Positions 26,113 through 34,516 of a stretch of DNA of 64,000 nucleotides are shown here, in pieces. Origin of the DNA: Hymenobacter fodinae (GTDB lineage: Bacteria > Bacteroidota > Bacteroidia > Cytophagales > Hymenobacteraceae). The DNA is taken from positions 1-64,000 of the forward strand of contig NZ_SRLA01000006.1 of NCBI RefSeq assembly GCF_004745825.1, in the 5' to 3' direction. Below the pieces are notes generated by a model that worked only from the letters and a program-made list of their open reading frames with translations, had not been told where the DNA came from and searched no databases. A program made the translations under genes and the position numbers. Each line of letters opens with the position of its first letter. The first letter of the stretch is position 1.

Positions 26113-27126
26113 TTACGCGGCGGAAGGGTCAGGCTTGGGGTCGTAGGCCCATTTCAGGTACAAAGAGCCCCACGTAAAGCCGCCTCCAAATGCAGCAATA
26201 ATTAGGTTGTCGCCTTTACGAAGCTGCTGCTCATAATCAGCCAGACACAGCGGGATGGTGCCGTTGGTGGTATTGCCGTAGCGGTGAATATTCAGCATCA
26301 CCTTTTCGGGCCCAATGCCTACACGGTTGGCCGTAGCATCAATGATGCGCTTGTTAGCCTGGTGAGGTACCAGCCAATCAATAGTCTCAGCGGTGAGGCC
26401 ATTACGCTCGGCTACCTGAGCAGCAACATCGGCCATGTTTTTCACGGCAAACTTGAATACAGCCGCGCCTTCCTGGTACACGTAATGTTCGCGCTTAGCC
26501 ACGGTTTCGGCAGATGGTGGCCGACGCGAGCCACCCGCCTTTTGGTGAAGGTACTGCTCGCCGTTACCATCGGAGTGCAGCTCCTGGTCTAGCAGGCCTA
26601 GGCCCTCGGTGTTAGGCTCCAGTAGCACGGCCCCGGCACCATCACCAAAAATGATGCAAGTGGCGCGATCTGTATAGTCGATAATGCTCGACATTTTGTC
26701 GGCCCCCACTACTACCACCTTTTTGTAGGTACCCGTAGAAATAAACTGAGAACCGGTAGCTAGAGCGTACATAAAGCCGGAGCAGGCCGCCTGCATGTCA
26801 AAGCTAAAGGCTTTGGTGGCGCCAATTGCCGCCGAGATGATGTTGGCAGTTGCCGGAAAAACCAGATCAGGGGTGGTAGTAGCGCAAATGAGCAAGTCAA
26901 TATCCGAAGCAGCTACGCCGGTTTTTGCCAGCAACTGCTCCACGGCGTTGATGCCCATTACGGAAGTGCCCTGATCTTCACCTTTGAGAATGTGTCGCTC
27001 CTGAATCCCGGTTCGGCTCATGATCCACTCGTCGGTCGTATCGACCATAGTTTCGAGTTCCTGATTCGTAAGCACGTAGTCGGGCACGTAAGAGCCCACT
27101 CCAGTAATGGCAGCGGTAATCTTCAT
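26113..27126 (-). CDS. fabH: 3-oxoacyl-ACP synthase III
   Basis: This enzyme starts fatty-acid synthesis by condensing an acyl-CoA with malonyl-ACP. The start at MKITAAITGVGSYVPD gives 337 residues. The Cys-His-Asn triad is intact: C115 in MQAACSGF, H255 in LVPHQANKR and N285 in YGNTTNGT. It follows plsX in the conserved lipid cluster. The primer specificity (acetyl or branched) cannot be read from sequence. Confidence 0.95.
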   Translation of the reverse strand: MKITAAITGVGSYVPDYVLTNQELETMVDTTDEWIMSRTGIQERHILKGEDQGTSVMGINAVEQLLAKTGVAASDIDLLICATTTPDLVFPATANIISAAIGATKAFSFDMQAACSGFMYALATGSQFISTGTYKKVVVVGADKMSSIIDYTDRATCIIFGDGAGAVLLEPNTEGLGLLDQELHSDGNGEQYLHQKAGGSRRPPSAETVAKREHYVYQEGAAVFKFAVKNMADVAAQVAERNGLTAETIDWLVPHQANKRIIDATANRVGIGPEKVMLNIHRYGNTTNGTIPLCLADYEQQLRKGDNLIIAAFGGGFTWGSLYLKWAYDPKPDPSAA

Positions 27127-27156
27127 TAGAGAGGAGACGGAAAAGCGCGGCAAAGA

Positions 27157-27181
27157 AAAGTCCGGCTCGCGGCCGGACTTT
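27157..27181 (-). terminator. Terminator between plsX and fabH
   Basis: AAAGTCCGG pairs with CCGGACTTT around a 7-base loop. On the minus strand it is followed by a T-rich tail, so it may partly end the plsX transcript. Confidence 0.6.
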
Positions 27182-27186
27182 GTCGC

Positions 27187-28131
27187 TTAGGACTTGAAGG
27201 TATTTTTTATCTGGTCGGAGATGCCAGAGCTAGCCATTTGGTAGCCTTGTTGCAACATGTTGCAAATGGCGGTAGGCGTGCTTACTCCGTGCCCGATAAT
27301 AGCGTTGTCGTTGATGCCCAGGATAGGAGAACCACCCACGGCTTCGTAGTTGAATTTGTTGAAGAACGGGTCATCCAGCATCTGCTTTTCGGCCATGATG
27401 TCGTAAATCGACTCGGCCATTTTCAGCATCACGTTGCCCGTGTAGCCGTCGCACACAATAACGTCGGCTTTGTCATTGAACAGGTCACGACCCTCAATGT
27501 TGCCAATGAAGTGAATATGGGGGTTCACTTTCAGCAACTGGTGCGTCGCCTGCGTGATGGCGGTACCCTTGCCTTCTTCCTCTCCCAGGTTCATAAGGCC
27601 GACTTTAGGCCGGTCGATGCCTAGCACGTACTGGGCGTAGAGAGAGCCAAGCTCCCCGAATTGCTCTAGCATCTCGGGTTTGCACTCCGCATTGGCTCCT
27701 ACGTCCAGCAAGATTCCTAGGCCACCATGCAGCTTAGGAACGAAGTTAGCAATGGCGGGGCGCATAACGCCGGGTACGGGTTTCACGCTGAACATGGCTC
27801 CCACGAGCATAGCACCCGTGTTACCAGCAGAGCAAAAGGCTTCTACTTCTCCGGCGTGCAGCATCCGGTAGCCCACGGCAATACTGGAATCCTGCTTTTG
27901 CTGGTAGGCTTTTGCCGGATGCTCCCCCATTTCGATGATCTGCGAAGCAGACACCAAAATCAGGTCTTCGGCGTCGGGGCCGTGTTGCTGAAGCAAAGGG
28001 CGAACAGCATCTTCCTGGCCGATGAGCACAATCTGCGCCTTGCCTGCCAGCGCTTTCGCCGCTAGCACAGCACCATCGACGGCAGCCTGAGGGGCGAAAT
28101 CACCCCCCATTGCGTCCAGGGCTATCTTCAT
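27187..28131 (-). CDS. plsX: Phosphate acyltransferase PlsX
   Basis: PlsX makes acyl-phosphate from acyl-ACP for phospholipid synthesis. The 314-residue protein begins MKIALDAMGGDFAP, the typical family start. It has ASQIIEMGEHPAKA, FCSAGNTGAML and VGLMNLGEEEGKG in the expected order, and a C-terminal IIGHGVST. It is in the usual place between rpmF and fabH. Confidence 0.96.
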   Translation of the reverse strand: MKIALDAMGGDFAPQAAVDGAVLAAKALAGKAQIVLIGQEDAVRPLLQQHGPDAEDLILVSASQIIEMGEHPAKAYQQKQDSSIAVGYRMLHAGEVEAFCSAGNTGAMLVGAMFSVKPVPGVMRPAIANFVPKLHGGLGILLDVGANAECKPEMLEQFGELGSLYAQYVLGIDRPKVGLMNLGEEEGKGTAITQATHQLLKVNPHIHFIGNIEGRDLFNDKADVIVCDGYTGNVMLKMAESIYDIMAEKQMLDDPFFNKFNYEAVGGSPILGINDNAIIGHGVSTPTAICNMLQQGYQMASSGISDQIKNTFKS

Positions 28132-28180
28132 GAAAGAGGTATCAAAGAGGTCCGGGAGAATTCCCTAGGCCACTCTCGTC

Positions 28181-28226
28181 GCTCGGCTTCTCGCGGTGGC
28201 CTAAGCCGAGCCGCCAGAAGCCGAGC
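28181..28226. repeat. Inverted repeat between rpmF and plsX
   Basis: GCTCGGCTTCT pairs with AGAAGCCGAGC around a 24-base loop, with a CTAGGCCACT motif just to its left. There is no T-run. It may be a transcript-processing hairpin separating ribosomal-protein from lipid-gene expression. Confidence 0.5.
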
Positions 28227-28268
28227 AACTACAGGAGCGCATCCGAGGGTAGATAAGCGCTAAGGCTA

Positions 28269-28493
28269 CTATTCTTCGTCGTTGTCGGCAGCAGCAGGAG
28301 CCGCTACGGGAGCGTAATCTTTAATGGCAACTTTGCCATTTAGATAAAGGTCGCCGTCAACTACATAGGCTTTGTGACGCAGGTGCAGCTCGCCAGTGTT
28401 AGAGCAGATGCTGATAGCCTTGGGGGTCAGCTTATCGTGGGTGCGACGCTTGTCGCGGCGGGTCGAGGATTGGCGGCGCTTAGGATGTGCCAT
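28269..28493 (-). CDS. rpmF: 50S ribosomal protein L32
   Basis: The 74-residue ribosomal protein has the classical basic start MAHPKRRQSSTRRDKRRTH. Only one Cys remains (C30 in ICSNTGELHLRHKAY) where zinc-binding L32 proteins have a Cys quartet, so this is a zinc-free type. The acidic/Ala tail (VAAPAAADNDEE) is an extension. It sits downstream of yceD in the conserved order. Confidence 0.95.
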   Translation of the reverse strand: MAHPKRRQSSTRRDKRRTHDKLTPKAISICSNTGELHLRHKAYVVDGDLYLNGKVAIKDYAPVAAPAAADNDEE

Positions 28494-28555
28494 GGGTCAA
28501 GAAAAAATTGAGTGTTGAAAGTTATGAGTAAAAGGGTTCAAGCGACCCAGGACGC

Positions 28556-29089
28556 TTAATTCAGGTTGCGTAGCGCGTTCCAGCGCGGGTCCGTTTCGTC
28601 GCTATCATCGTCATCATCTCCTTCCTGACGGGTAGTGAAGATGAGTTTGGCATCGGCATCTGGGTTATCATCGGGCTCATTCTGGAAGCGCGGGTGCAGC
28701 TTCTTCATGGGCAGAGCCAGACCGATGTAATCAAACAGGTGCTGAGCGATGGGCAGGGTCTGGGTGTCGGGCGTGATTTGCAGCACGTTATCATCCAATT
28801 CCAGGTTCTGGTCGCCGTAGCGCACCAGCAGTTGCTCCTGGGCGTCCACCTCCTGGTCGTACTCATCCAGGCTCCGGTCGCAGATCTGGCGCACGGTGCC
28901 ATGCAAATCGAAGTCCAGGGTCAGGAGACGGTCGGTTTTGGTAAGCGTCACATCTGCGTGGACCTTGCCATCCGGAATGAGCTGCTGGTCAAACTGCTCA
29001 AAAAAGGCACGGTCGAGCTCAAACGCGAAATGATGCGTTTTATCGGCCAGCTTGGCGATATTGAGGTCGTATTGAGAATCCTTTTTCAC
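28556..29089 (-). CDS. YceD/DUF177 family protein
   Basis: This 177-residue protein is almost always encoded just upstream of rpmF and is linked to ribosome or 23S rRNA maturation in plants and bacteria. The visible core is CDRSLDEYDQEVDAQEQLLVRYGD, followed by LFDYIGLALPMKKLHP. The C-terminus is very acidic (GDDDDDSDETDPRW). The position upstream of L32 makes the call secure. TACTTTTG at 29112-29119 on the minus strand is a likely -7 element. Confidence 0.85.
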   Translation of the reverse strand: MKKDSQYDLNIAKLADKTHHFAFELDRAFFEQFDQQLIPDGKVHADVTLTKTDRLLTLDFDLHGTVRQICDRSLDEYDQEVDAQEQLLVRYGDQNLELDDNVLQITPDTQTLPIAQHLFDYIGLALPMKKLHPRFQNEPDDNPDADAKLIFTTRQEGDDDDDSDETDPRWNALRNLN

Positions 29090-29111
29090 AGGGGGAGTTT
29101 GTAGCAGGGGG

Positions 29112-29119
29112 CAAAAGTA
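29112..29119 (-). promoter_or_regulatory. -7 element TACTTTTG before yceD-rpmF-plsX
   Basis: This is an exact match to TAnnTTTG on the minus strand, 23 bases before the yceD start. No clear TTG is seen 17-23 bases further upstream. Confidence 0.45.
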
Positions 29120-29167
29120 GAAAGTTTTCCCCGGTATATAAAAGCAGCTGAACGGTAAGAGAAAAGG

Positions 29168-29536
29168 CTAGGCGTTCTTCAGAATGAAATCTGGTGGAAT
29201 GCCTAGCCGCTCATATAATCGTTTAGCTAAGTCCAACGTCACACGGCGTTTACCGCTCAAAATCTGCGAAAGACGGCCCGCAGGCACTTCCAGCAGTTGG
29301 GCCAGTTCCTTTTGTTTGAGGCGCATTTGCTGACGCTTTAACTCAATCATCTCTGCCAGCGAAGTCGGCAGATTAGGAATTGGCAATAGGCCTAGCTTGC
29401 CTTCGTACGTATCCAGCGCCACCACTAATTCCTGAAACTCGGCCTCTAACGTCGCATTTCCCTCAAAGCCAGCAGCTACCAGTGCGTCGAGGCGGCGCAG
29501 AGCAGTGCGGTAATCAGCGGGAGTGTGCAGCGTCAT
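29168..29536 (-). CDS. Orphan HigA-like helix-turn-helix protein
   Basis: This 122-residue protein has a C-terminal Xre-type HTH (about 65-118) with KQKELAQLLEVPAGRLSQILSGKRRVTLDLAKRLYERLGI. The helical N-terminal part is shaped like HigA antitoxins. A HigB-type toxin would normally sit immediately upstream, but the 29537-29769 stretch has no frame for one. It has its own good promoter, so it may be a solitary autoregulator or the remnant of a toxin-antitoxin pair. Confidence 0.75.
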   Translation of the reverse strand: MTLHTPADYRTALRRLDALVAAGFEGNATLEAEFQELVVALDTYEGKLGLLPIPNLPTSLAEMIELKRQQMRLKQKELAQLLEVPAGRLSQILSGKRRVTLDLAKRLYERLGIPPDFILKNA

Positions 29537-29586
29537 GAAAAAGTTAAGAAGAGCAGGAAAGTAGTAAACTGCTGTATAGGGGGGTG

Positions 29587-29617
29587 CAAATCTACGTAGC
29601 TTGTTTTAAAACTGCAA
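29587..29617 (-). promoter_or_regulatory. Promoter of the HigA-like gene
   Basis: The minus strand has TTG (29617-29615), then a 20-base spacer, then TAGATTTG (29594-29587). This is an exact Bacteroidota-type promoter, 50 bases before the start codon. Confidence 0.6.
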
Positions 29618-29699
29618 ACAAAGTTTCGTTTTTGGAAACAATGTTCTGCTTATGTGTACAGCTTAGTAACAGCAAGAGTTTTAGGTGTGGCCCATAAAA

Positions 29700-29741
29700 C
29701 ACCAAGGCTAACCGCCCGCATATGAGTGGTTAGCCTTGGTG
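29700..29741. terminator. Terminator downstream of pdxA
   Basis: CACCAAGGCTAACC pairs perfectly with GGTTAGCCTTGGTG around a 14-base loop, just past the minus-strand pdxA stop. The flanking T-run on the minus strand is weak (TTTTATGGG). Confidence 0.65.
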
Positions 29742-29769
29742 CTACTAGAAGAGTACAATTACCAGTCTG

Positions 29770-30822
29770 CTATTCGTAGCGGCTGCTGCGTGGTGCTGGG
29801 CCCGGAATCAAGGGCTTAATCTCAGCTAGTGCCCTCCGCTGCTTTACCATATCACAGGCCATATACAGCGCCTCGCGGAAGGAGGTCGGATCAGCTTTGT
29901 ACTGGCCGGCAATACCGTAAGCGGTGCCGTGGTCAGGTGAAGTGCGGATAACCGGCAGGCCTGCGGTAAAATTCACGCCTCGCTCGAAGGCAATGGTTTT
30001 GAACGGAATCAGACCTTGGTCGTGGTAGAGGGAAAGGGTAGCGTCGAACTGACGGAATTGGCGGGTGCCGAAGTAGCCATCGGCCGGGAACGGGCCGTAG
30101 GCCAGGTGTCCTTCCTGCTGAAACTGCTGGAGCACGGGGGTTACTACATCTGCCTCTTCGGAGCCTAATAAACCGTTCTCGCCGGCATGTGGGTTGAGGC
30201 CTAGCACGGCTACCCGGGGCTTTTCAATGCCGAAGTCCTGCTTCAGGGAGTTGATCAGAATGCGCAGCTTGGTAGTCAAGAGCTCTTGGGTGAGCTTAGC
30301 GGGCACATCCTTAAGCGGAATGTGGCCCGTGACGGTGGCCACGCGCAAGTCTTCCGTGGCCAGCAGCATGAGGCTTTCGGGGGCTTCAAAGAAGGTGGTT
30401 AGGAACTCAGTGTGGCCGGGGTAGCGAAAGTCGTCCGATTGCGTGTTCTCCTTGCTGATGGGAGCCGTGACGAGGGCGTCGAGCAGGCCGGCTTTCAGGT
30501 CGCGGGAAGCGGCGAGCAGGCTTTGGCGGGCCGCAGTGCCGCTGGCCTGGGTGGGCTGGCCGGGCGTAAGGTGAAAATCCTCGTCCCAGCAGGTAACGGC
30601 GTTATGCTTGCCGGGAGCAATGTCGGCCGCTTCGCGCACCTGCCGGAAGGTGAGGGGCTCCGCCTGCGGATCAACCGGAAACTCATCAAAGAGCACCGTG
30701 GCGGTGCCATAGACTACGGGCGTGCAGAACTTGAGCAGCCGCTGGTCGAGGAAGGTTTTATAGATGATTTCCGGGCCAATGCCGGCCAAGTCGCCGACAG
30801 ATATACCAATGCGTGGAAGCAT
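29770..30822 (-). CDS. pdxA: 4-hydroxythreonine-4-phosphate dehydrogenase
   Basis: PdxA oxidises 4-phosphohydroxy-L-threonine in DXP-independent-salvage-free vitamin B6 synthesis. The start MLPRIGISVGDLAGIGPE fits the family (350 residues). Metal-binding histidines are in YPGHTEFL, LNPHAGE and LYHDQGLIPFK. No pdxJ is in the window. The gene is alone between a terminator and an inverted repeat of the GGCCTAG word. Confidence 0.93.
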   Translation of the reverse strand: MLPRIGISVGDLAGIGPEIIYKTFLDQRLLKFCTPVVYGTATVLFDEFPVDPQAEPLTFRQVREAADIAPGKHNAVTCWDEDFHLTPGQPTQASGTAARQSLLAASRDLKAGLLDALVTAPISKENTQSDDFRYPGHTEFLTTFFEAPESLMLLATEDLRVATVTGHIPLKDVPAKLTQELLTTKLRILINSLKQDFGIEKPRVAVLGLNPHAGENGLLGSEEADVVTPVLQQFQQEGHLAYGPFPADGYFGTRQFRQFDATLSLYHDQGLIPFKTIAFERGVNFTAGLPVIRTSPDHGTAYGIAGQYKADPTSFREALYMACDMVKQRRALAEIKPLIPGPAPRSSRYE

Positions 30823-30877
30823 TATCAGAAGTTGCTGATGAGAAAAAAGTAAGGAGCGCAAATGCAAAAAGCGGCAG

Positions 30878-30935
30878 AGTGGCCTAGCCGCTGCCGCGGG
30901 CAATGTGTGAACTGCCCCCGACTGGTCTAGGCCAC
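30878..30935. repeat. Inverted pair of AGTGGCCTAG words upstream of pdxA
   Basis: AGTGGCCTAG (30878) and CTAGGCCACT (30926) form perfect 10-bp arms around a GC-rich middle that can itself pair (GCGGGCA with TGCCCCCG, partly). It lies between pdxA and the aminopeptidase gene and shows the iterated word used as a hairpin. Confidence 0.7.
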
Positions 30936-30952
30936 TCCCCGCTAACGGAGCA

Positions 30953-32401
30953 TTACGCTTTGCGCTTCAGGAAGTCGTAAGTGAGGCGCACGGCGGTGCC
31001 GGTGCCGCCCTTGCCGCGGTACGAATCGGGGGCAGTGAGGAAGGCCGGACCGGCAATATCAAAGTGTACCCAGGGGTAGCCTTCAATGAAGCGCTCCAGG
31101 AACTTGCCCGCCGAAATAGCCCCGGCCTCGGCTTTGCCCAGGTTGGTGATGTCGGCCACGCTGCTCTTGATATGGTCGGCGTACTCATCCCAGAGTGGAA
31201 ACTCTACCAGACGCTCGTGGGTGCGGTTGCCGGCTTGCTTCAGCTCCGTCAGCACTTGCTCGTCGGCGGTGCCCATGCACACAATGCCTTCAATACCGAT
31301 GGCGCGGGCTGCGGAGCCGGTGAGGGTGGCGTAGTCCAGCACTAGCTCGGGGTCGTACTTCTTGGCAAAGGCCAGGGCATCAGCCAGAATCAGGCGGCCC
31401 TCGGCATCGGTATTCAACACTTCCACCGTCAGGCCGCTGTACATCGTGATGACGTCGCTGGGGGCTAGGGCGGGGCCGCCGGGACGGTTATCGGTGGCGG
31501 GCACTAGGCCTATCACGTGCAGCGGTACCTTGTTTTTGGCCAGGGCCGTGAGCACGCCAGTTACCACAGCAGCACCAGCCATGTCGCACTTCATCAGGTC
31601 CATGCTGTTGGGCGTAGGCTTCAGGCTGAGGCCGCCCGTATCGAATACTACTCCTTTCCCGACCAGCACGTAGGGCTTGGTGTTGGTGGCTCCCTCCGGC
31701 TTGTACTCCATGATAGTGAAGGTAGGGGGCTCGGGGCTGCCCTGATTCACAGCCAGTAGGCCACCCATGCGCAAAGCCTCGATGCGCACAAAGTCCAGAA
31801 TTTCGGTATGGAAGCCGGCTTCTTCGCCCGCGGCTTCCATCTGGTTAGCTAGCTGGGTGGCGTTAAGATGGCTGTACGGCATGTTCACCAGGTCGCGAGC
31901 TAGGTACACGCCTTGCAACACGCCATCCAACTCTTGCACTTTCTCCGCACTAAGCTCGGGGCCCACTAGCGTAAGCAGCTGGAGCGTGGGCAGCTGCTTC
32001 GATTTTTCGTCAGTTTTGTAGCCTTCGAACTGATAAGCTGTCAAGGCAATGCCCTCGGCCAGGGGCAGGGCACCGTCCAGCGTCAGGTCATTGATAAAAA
32101 GCTCCGGGATTTTATCTTCTTTCAGCTGGGCATGCAGCTTGTGACCTGCTTTGCGCAGAGATTCTGCCGCCAGATCAGCCGTTTTCTTTTCCTCAGCTAC
32201 CACGTAGTAGTGGTGGTGAGTGTATTGGTTGATGCTGATGAGCTTCTCGCCGGCAGCTAGCTGGTCGCTGACGTATTGGCGCACGGGCTGAGGTAGGTCG
32301 GCAGCGGCGCTGATGGGGAGCTCCAGGGTACCGGCGGGCAAAATGAATACAGTATCCGCAAACGAGGGAAAATCGGCGGAGTAGGCAAGGGATAGAGGCA
32401 T
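30953..32401 (-). CDS. M17 leucyl aminopeptidase
   Basis: This 482-residue cytosolic dizinc aminopeptidase removes N-terminal residues from peptides. The N-terminal macro-like domain (1-165) is followed by the catalytic domain. The metal and catalytic words are VGKGVVFDTGGLSLKP, MKCDMAGAA and the family signature NTDAEGRLILADAL. All ligands expected for PepA-like enzymes are present. The gene diverges from rsmA. Confidence 0.93.
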   Translation of the reverse strand: MPLSLAYSADFPSFADTVFILPAGTLELPISAAADLPQPVRQYVSDQLAAGEKLISINQYTHHHYYVVAEEKKTADLAAESLRKAGHKLHAQLKEDKIPELFINDLTLDGALPLAEGIALTAYQFEGYKTDEKSKQLPTLQLLTLVGPELSAEKVQELDGVLQGVYLARDLVNMPYSHLNATQLANQMEAAGEEAGFHTEILDFVRIEALRMGGLLAVNQGSPEPPTFTIMEYKPEGATNTKPYVLVGKGVVFDTGGLSLKPTPNSMDLMKCDMAGAAVVTGVLTALAKNKVPLHVIGLVPATDNRPGGPALAPSDVITMYSGLTVEVLNTDAEGRLILADALAFAKKYDPELVLDYATLTGSAARAIGIEGIVCMGTADEQVLTELKQAGNRTHERLVEFPLWDEYADHIKSSVADITNLGKAEAGAISAGKFLERFIEGYPWVHFDIAGPAFLTAPDSYRGKGGTGTAVRLTYDFLKRKA

Positions 32402-32473
32402 GAGACGAGTCCGTAAGGCCAGTAATGGCGCCTGCTTCTGGCGCGGTAGGCGGAGAAACGGCAGCCACTGGCG

Positions 32474-32481
32474 TATCTTTG
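32474..32481 (+). promoter_or_regulatory. -7 element TATCTTTG before rsmA
   Basis: This is an exact TAnnTTTG match on the plus strand, about 135 bases before the chosen rsmA start. No TTG is found at the -33 distance. Confidence 0.4.
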
Positions 32482-32615
32482 GGCGTGAAGGTAGTCCTTT
32501 TGTAGAAGCGAATACAGCTAACCGATAAGTTCGGCGCGTGTTCTAGGCCAGTGGCACTTACCTAGGCCACTAGTTGCATCTGGTTTACGCCCTTCCTCGC
32601 CCTTACATGCAGAAC

Positions 32616-33407
32616 ATGGATTCCGTTAAAGCCAAAAAACACCTCGGGCAGCACTTTCTCGCTGATCCTAACATTGCCCGCAACATTGTGGAGGCCCTGC
32701 GTCTGCCCGATGGCGTAACGGAAGTGCTGGAGATTGGGCCCGGTATGGGCGTGCTCACCGAAACGCTACTGCAACACCCAGAGTACCGCACCTCGGTAGT
32801 AGAAATCGACCGGGAGTCGGTGGCCTACTTGCAAAAGCACTTCCCCGCTCTGGGAGACCGGATTTACTCGCAGGACTTCCTGAAGATGGACTTAGGCAAG
32901 CTGTACAATAACCAGCCCATTACCATCATCGGGAACTTCCCTTATAACATCAGCAGCCAGATTTACTTCCAGGTGCTGGCCCACCGCCAGCAGGTGCGTG
33001 AGTGCGTGGGCATGATTCAGAAGGAAGTAGCCGACCGCCTCGCCGAGGGCCCAGGTAGCAAAACGTATGGCATCCTGAGCGTGCTGCTGCAGGCGTTCTA
33101 CGATATCGAATACCTGTTCACGGTGCCACCGCACGTGTTCAACCCACCGCCTAAGGTGCAGTCGGCCGTTATTCGCCTGACGCGCAACGCTACCGAGAAG
33201 CTGGACTGCGACGAGAAACTGTTCTTTCAGGTGGTGAAGCAGGCCTTCCAGACCCGTCGCAAAACCTTGCGGAATGCTCTGAAGCCCTTCGGGATGCCCG
33301 CTGAAACCACTACGGACCCCATCTTCGACAAGCGGGCCGAGCAACTAAGTGTGGCCGACTTTGTTGGATTGACTAAACACGTTGAGCAGCATCGAGTAGT
33401 GGCCTAG
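32616..33407 (+). CDS. rsmA: 16S rRNA dimethyladenosine transferase
   Basis: RsmA (KsgA) dimethylates two adjacent adenosines near the 3' end of 16S rRNA. The start MDSVKAKKHLGQHFL is chosen; an ATG three codons earlier (32607) is also possible. SAM-binding words are LEIGPGMGVLTE and VVEIDRE, and the catalytic NFPY is in IIGNFPYNISS. The RKTLRNAL word is in the C-terminal domain. Length (263 residues) is normal. The gene ends GTG GCC TAG, the iterated word providing Val-Ala-stop. Confidence 0.95.
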   Translation: MDSVKAKKHLGQHFLADPNIARNIVEALRLPDGVTEVLEIGPGMGVLTETLLQHPEYRTSVVEIDRESVAYLQKHFPALGDRIYSQDFLKMDLGKLYNNQPITIIGNFPYNISSQIYFQVLAHRQQVRECVGMIQKEVADRLAEGPGSKTYGILSVLLQAFYDIEYLFTVPPHVFNPPPKVQSAVIRLTRNATEKLDCDEKLFFQVVKQAFQTRRKTLRNALKPFGMPAETTTDPIFDKRAEQLSVADFVGLTKHVEQHRVVA

Positions 33408-33456
33408 CATTTGCGGTGGCCGTACTTTTCTGATTAAGCTCTTCCCCTCCACAACC

Positions 33457-34410
33457 ATGTCCCTCTGCCTCGTCATCGACGATATGCACCCCAGCCTGCC
33501 GGATATGCTGCAGGAAATTGGCGTGCAATTGCACTACCGGCCCGACTTAAAAGCCGCGGAGGTACCGGCCGCGCTGGCCGCTCACCCGTATGATGGCCTG
33601 ATGGTCCGCTCGAAACTGCGCATCACAACTGAGTTACTGGCGCACGGGCCTCAGCTCCGTTACGTGTGCCGGGCCGGGGCCGGGGTCGATAACATTGATG
33701 AAGAGGCGTTGGCGGCCGCGGGCGTAACGTTGCTCAATGCTCCCGAAGGCAACCGTGATGCGGTGGGAGAATATGCCGTAGGCCTGTTGCTGGCACTGTT
33801 CCGCAACATTGTGCGGGCCGATAAGGAGGTGCACGCTGGGCAATGGCGCCGGGAAGCTAACCGGGGCGAGGAAATAGGGGGGAAGACCGTTGGGCTGCTT
33901 GGTTACGGACACATGGGTAAGGCATTCGCCAAGCGCCTGCAGGCTTTCGATTGCACCGTACTGGCATACGACCACGACCCGAAGTGCGAAGCCAATCACC
34001 ACGCCCTGTTGGTAAGTCTGCCGGAGTTGCAAGAGCGGGCCGAGGTGCTGAGCCTGCACATCCCATACTCGCCTGCCAACCACCACTTCGTCAACGCTGA
34101 GTTTCTGCAGGCCTTCAAGAACCCCTTGTGGCTGCTGAATACGGCCCGGGGTGAGGTGCTTGACCATGCCGCCCTAGTGCAGGGTTTGCGTGAGGAGCAG
34201 ATTCGCGGTGCGGCGTTGGATGTGTTGGAAAACGAGAAGCTGGCAACTCTGAACCCAGAGCAGCAAGCGCGCTTTGATTATCTGTCTTCTGCCTCCAATG
34301 TCATTCTCTCGCCGCACATCGGAGGCTGGAGCTTCCAATCATATCAACGGATTAATGAGGTACTCGTGCGGAAGCTGAAAGCATTTTTAGGTGCGCAAGG
34401 AGTGGCCTAG
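33457..34410 (+). CDS. D-2-hydroxyacid dehydrogenase (phosphoglycerate dehydrogenase-like)
   Basis: This 317-residue NAD-dependent dehydrogenase has the nucleotide-binding word GLLGYGHMGKAFAKRL, the catalytic Arg in LLNTARGEVLD and the catalytic His in ILSPHIGGWSF. There is no ACT or regulatory domain, so it is the short type. It may be SerA-like (3-phosphoglycerate) or act on another 2-hydroxyacid. The ends of the gene again use GTG GCC TAG. The 50-base gap after rsmA suggests possible co-transcription. Confidence 0.85.
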   Translation: MSLCLVIDDMHPSLPDMLQEIGVQLHYRPDLKAAEVPAALAAHPYDGLMVRSKLRITTELLAHGPQLRYVCRAGAGVDNIDEEALAAAGVTLLNAPEGNRDAVGEYAVGLLLALFRNIVRADKEVHAGQWRREANRGEEIGGKTVGLLGYGHMGKAFAKRLQAFDCTVLAYDHDPKCEANHHALLVSLPELQERAEVLSLHIPYSPANHHFVNAEFLQAFKNPLWLLNTARGEVLDHAALVQGLREEQIRGAALDVLENEKLATLNPEQQARFDYLSSASNVILSPHIGGWSFQSYQRINEVLVRKLKAFLGAQGVA

Positions 34411-34433
34411 GCTATATATTTGACGAACAAGAA

Positions 34434-34513
34434 CTGTCATTCTGAGCGCAACAAGGAATCTAGGAAGTGGCCTAGAGGCTAACCCAGATTCCTTGTTGCG
34501 CTCGGAATGACAG
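34434..34513. repeat. Intergenic inverted repeat, family A, second copy
   Basis: The left arm (CTGTCATTCTGAGCGCAACA then AGGAATCT) pairs nearly perfectly with a right arm ending CTCGGAATGACAG, over about 28 bp. The loop contains AGTGGCCTAG. It sits between convergent genes and is related to the copy at 16715-16790. Confidence 0.85.
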
Positions 34514-34516
34514 TTT

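Noticed and set aside
29537..29769. Hidden HigB toxin upstream of the HigA-like gene
   Set aside because: No frame of the needed size or motif is present on either strand.
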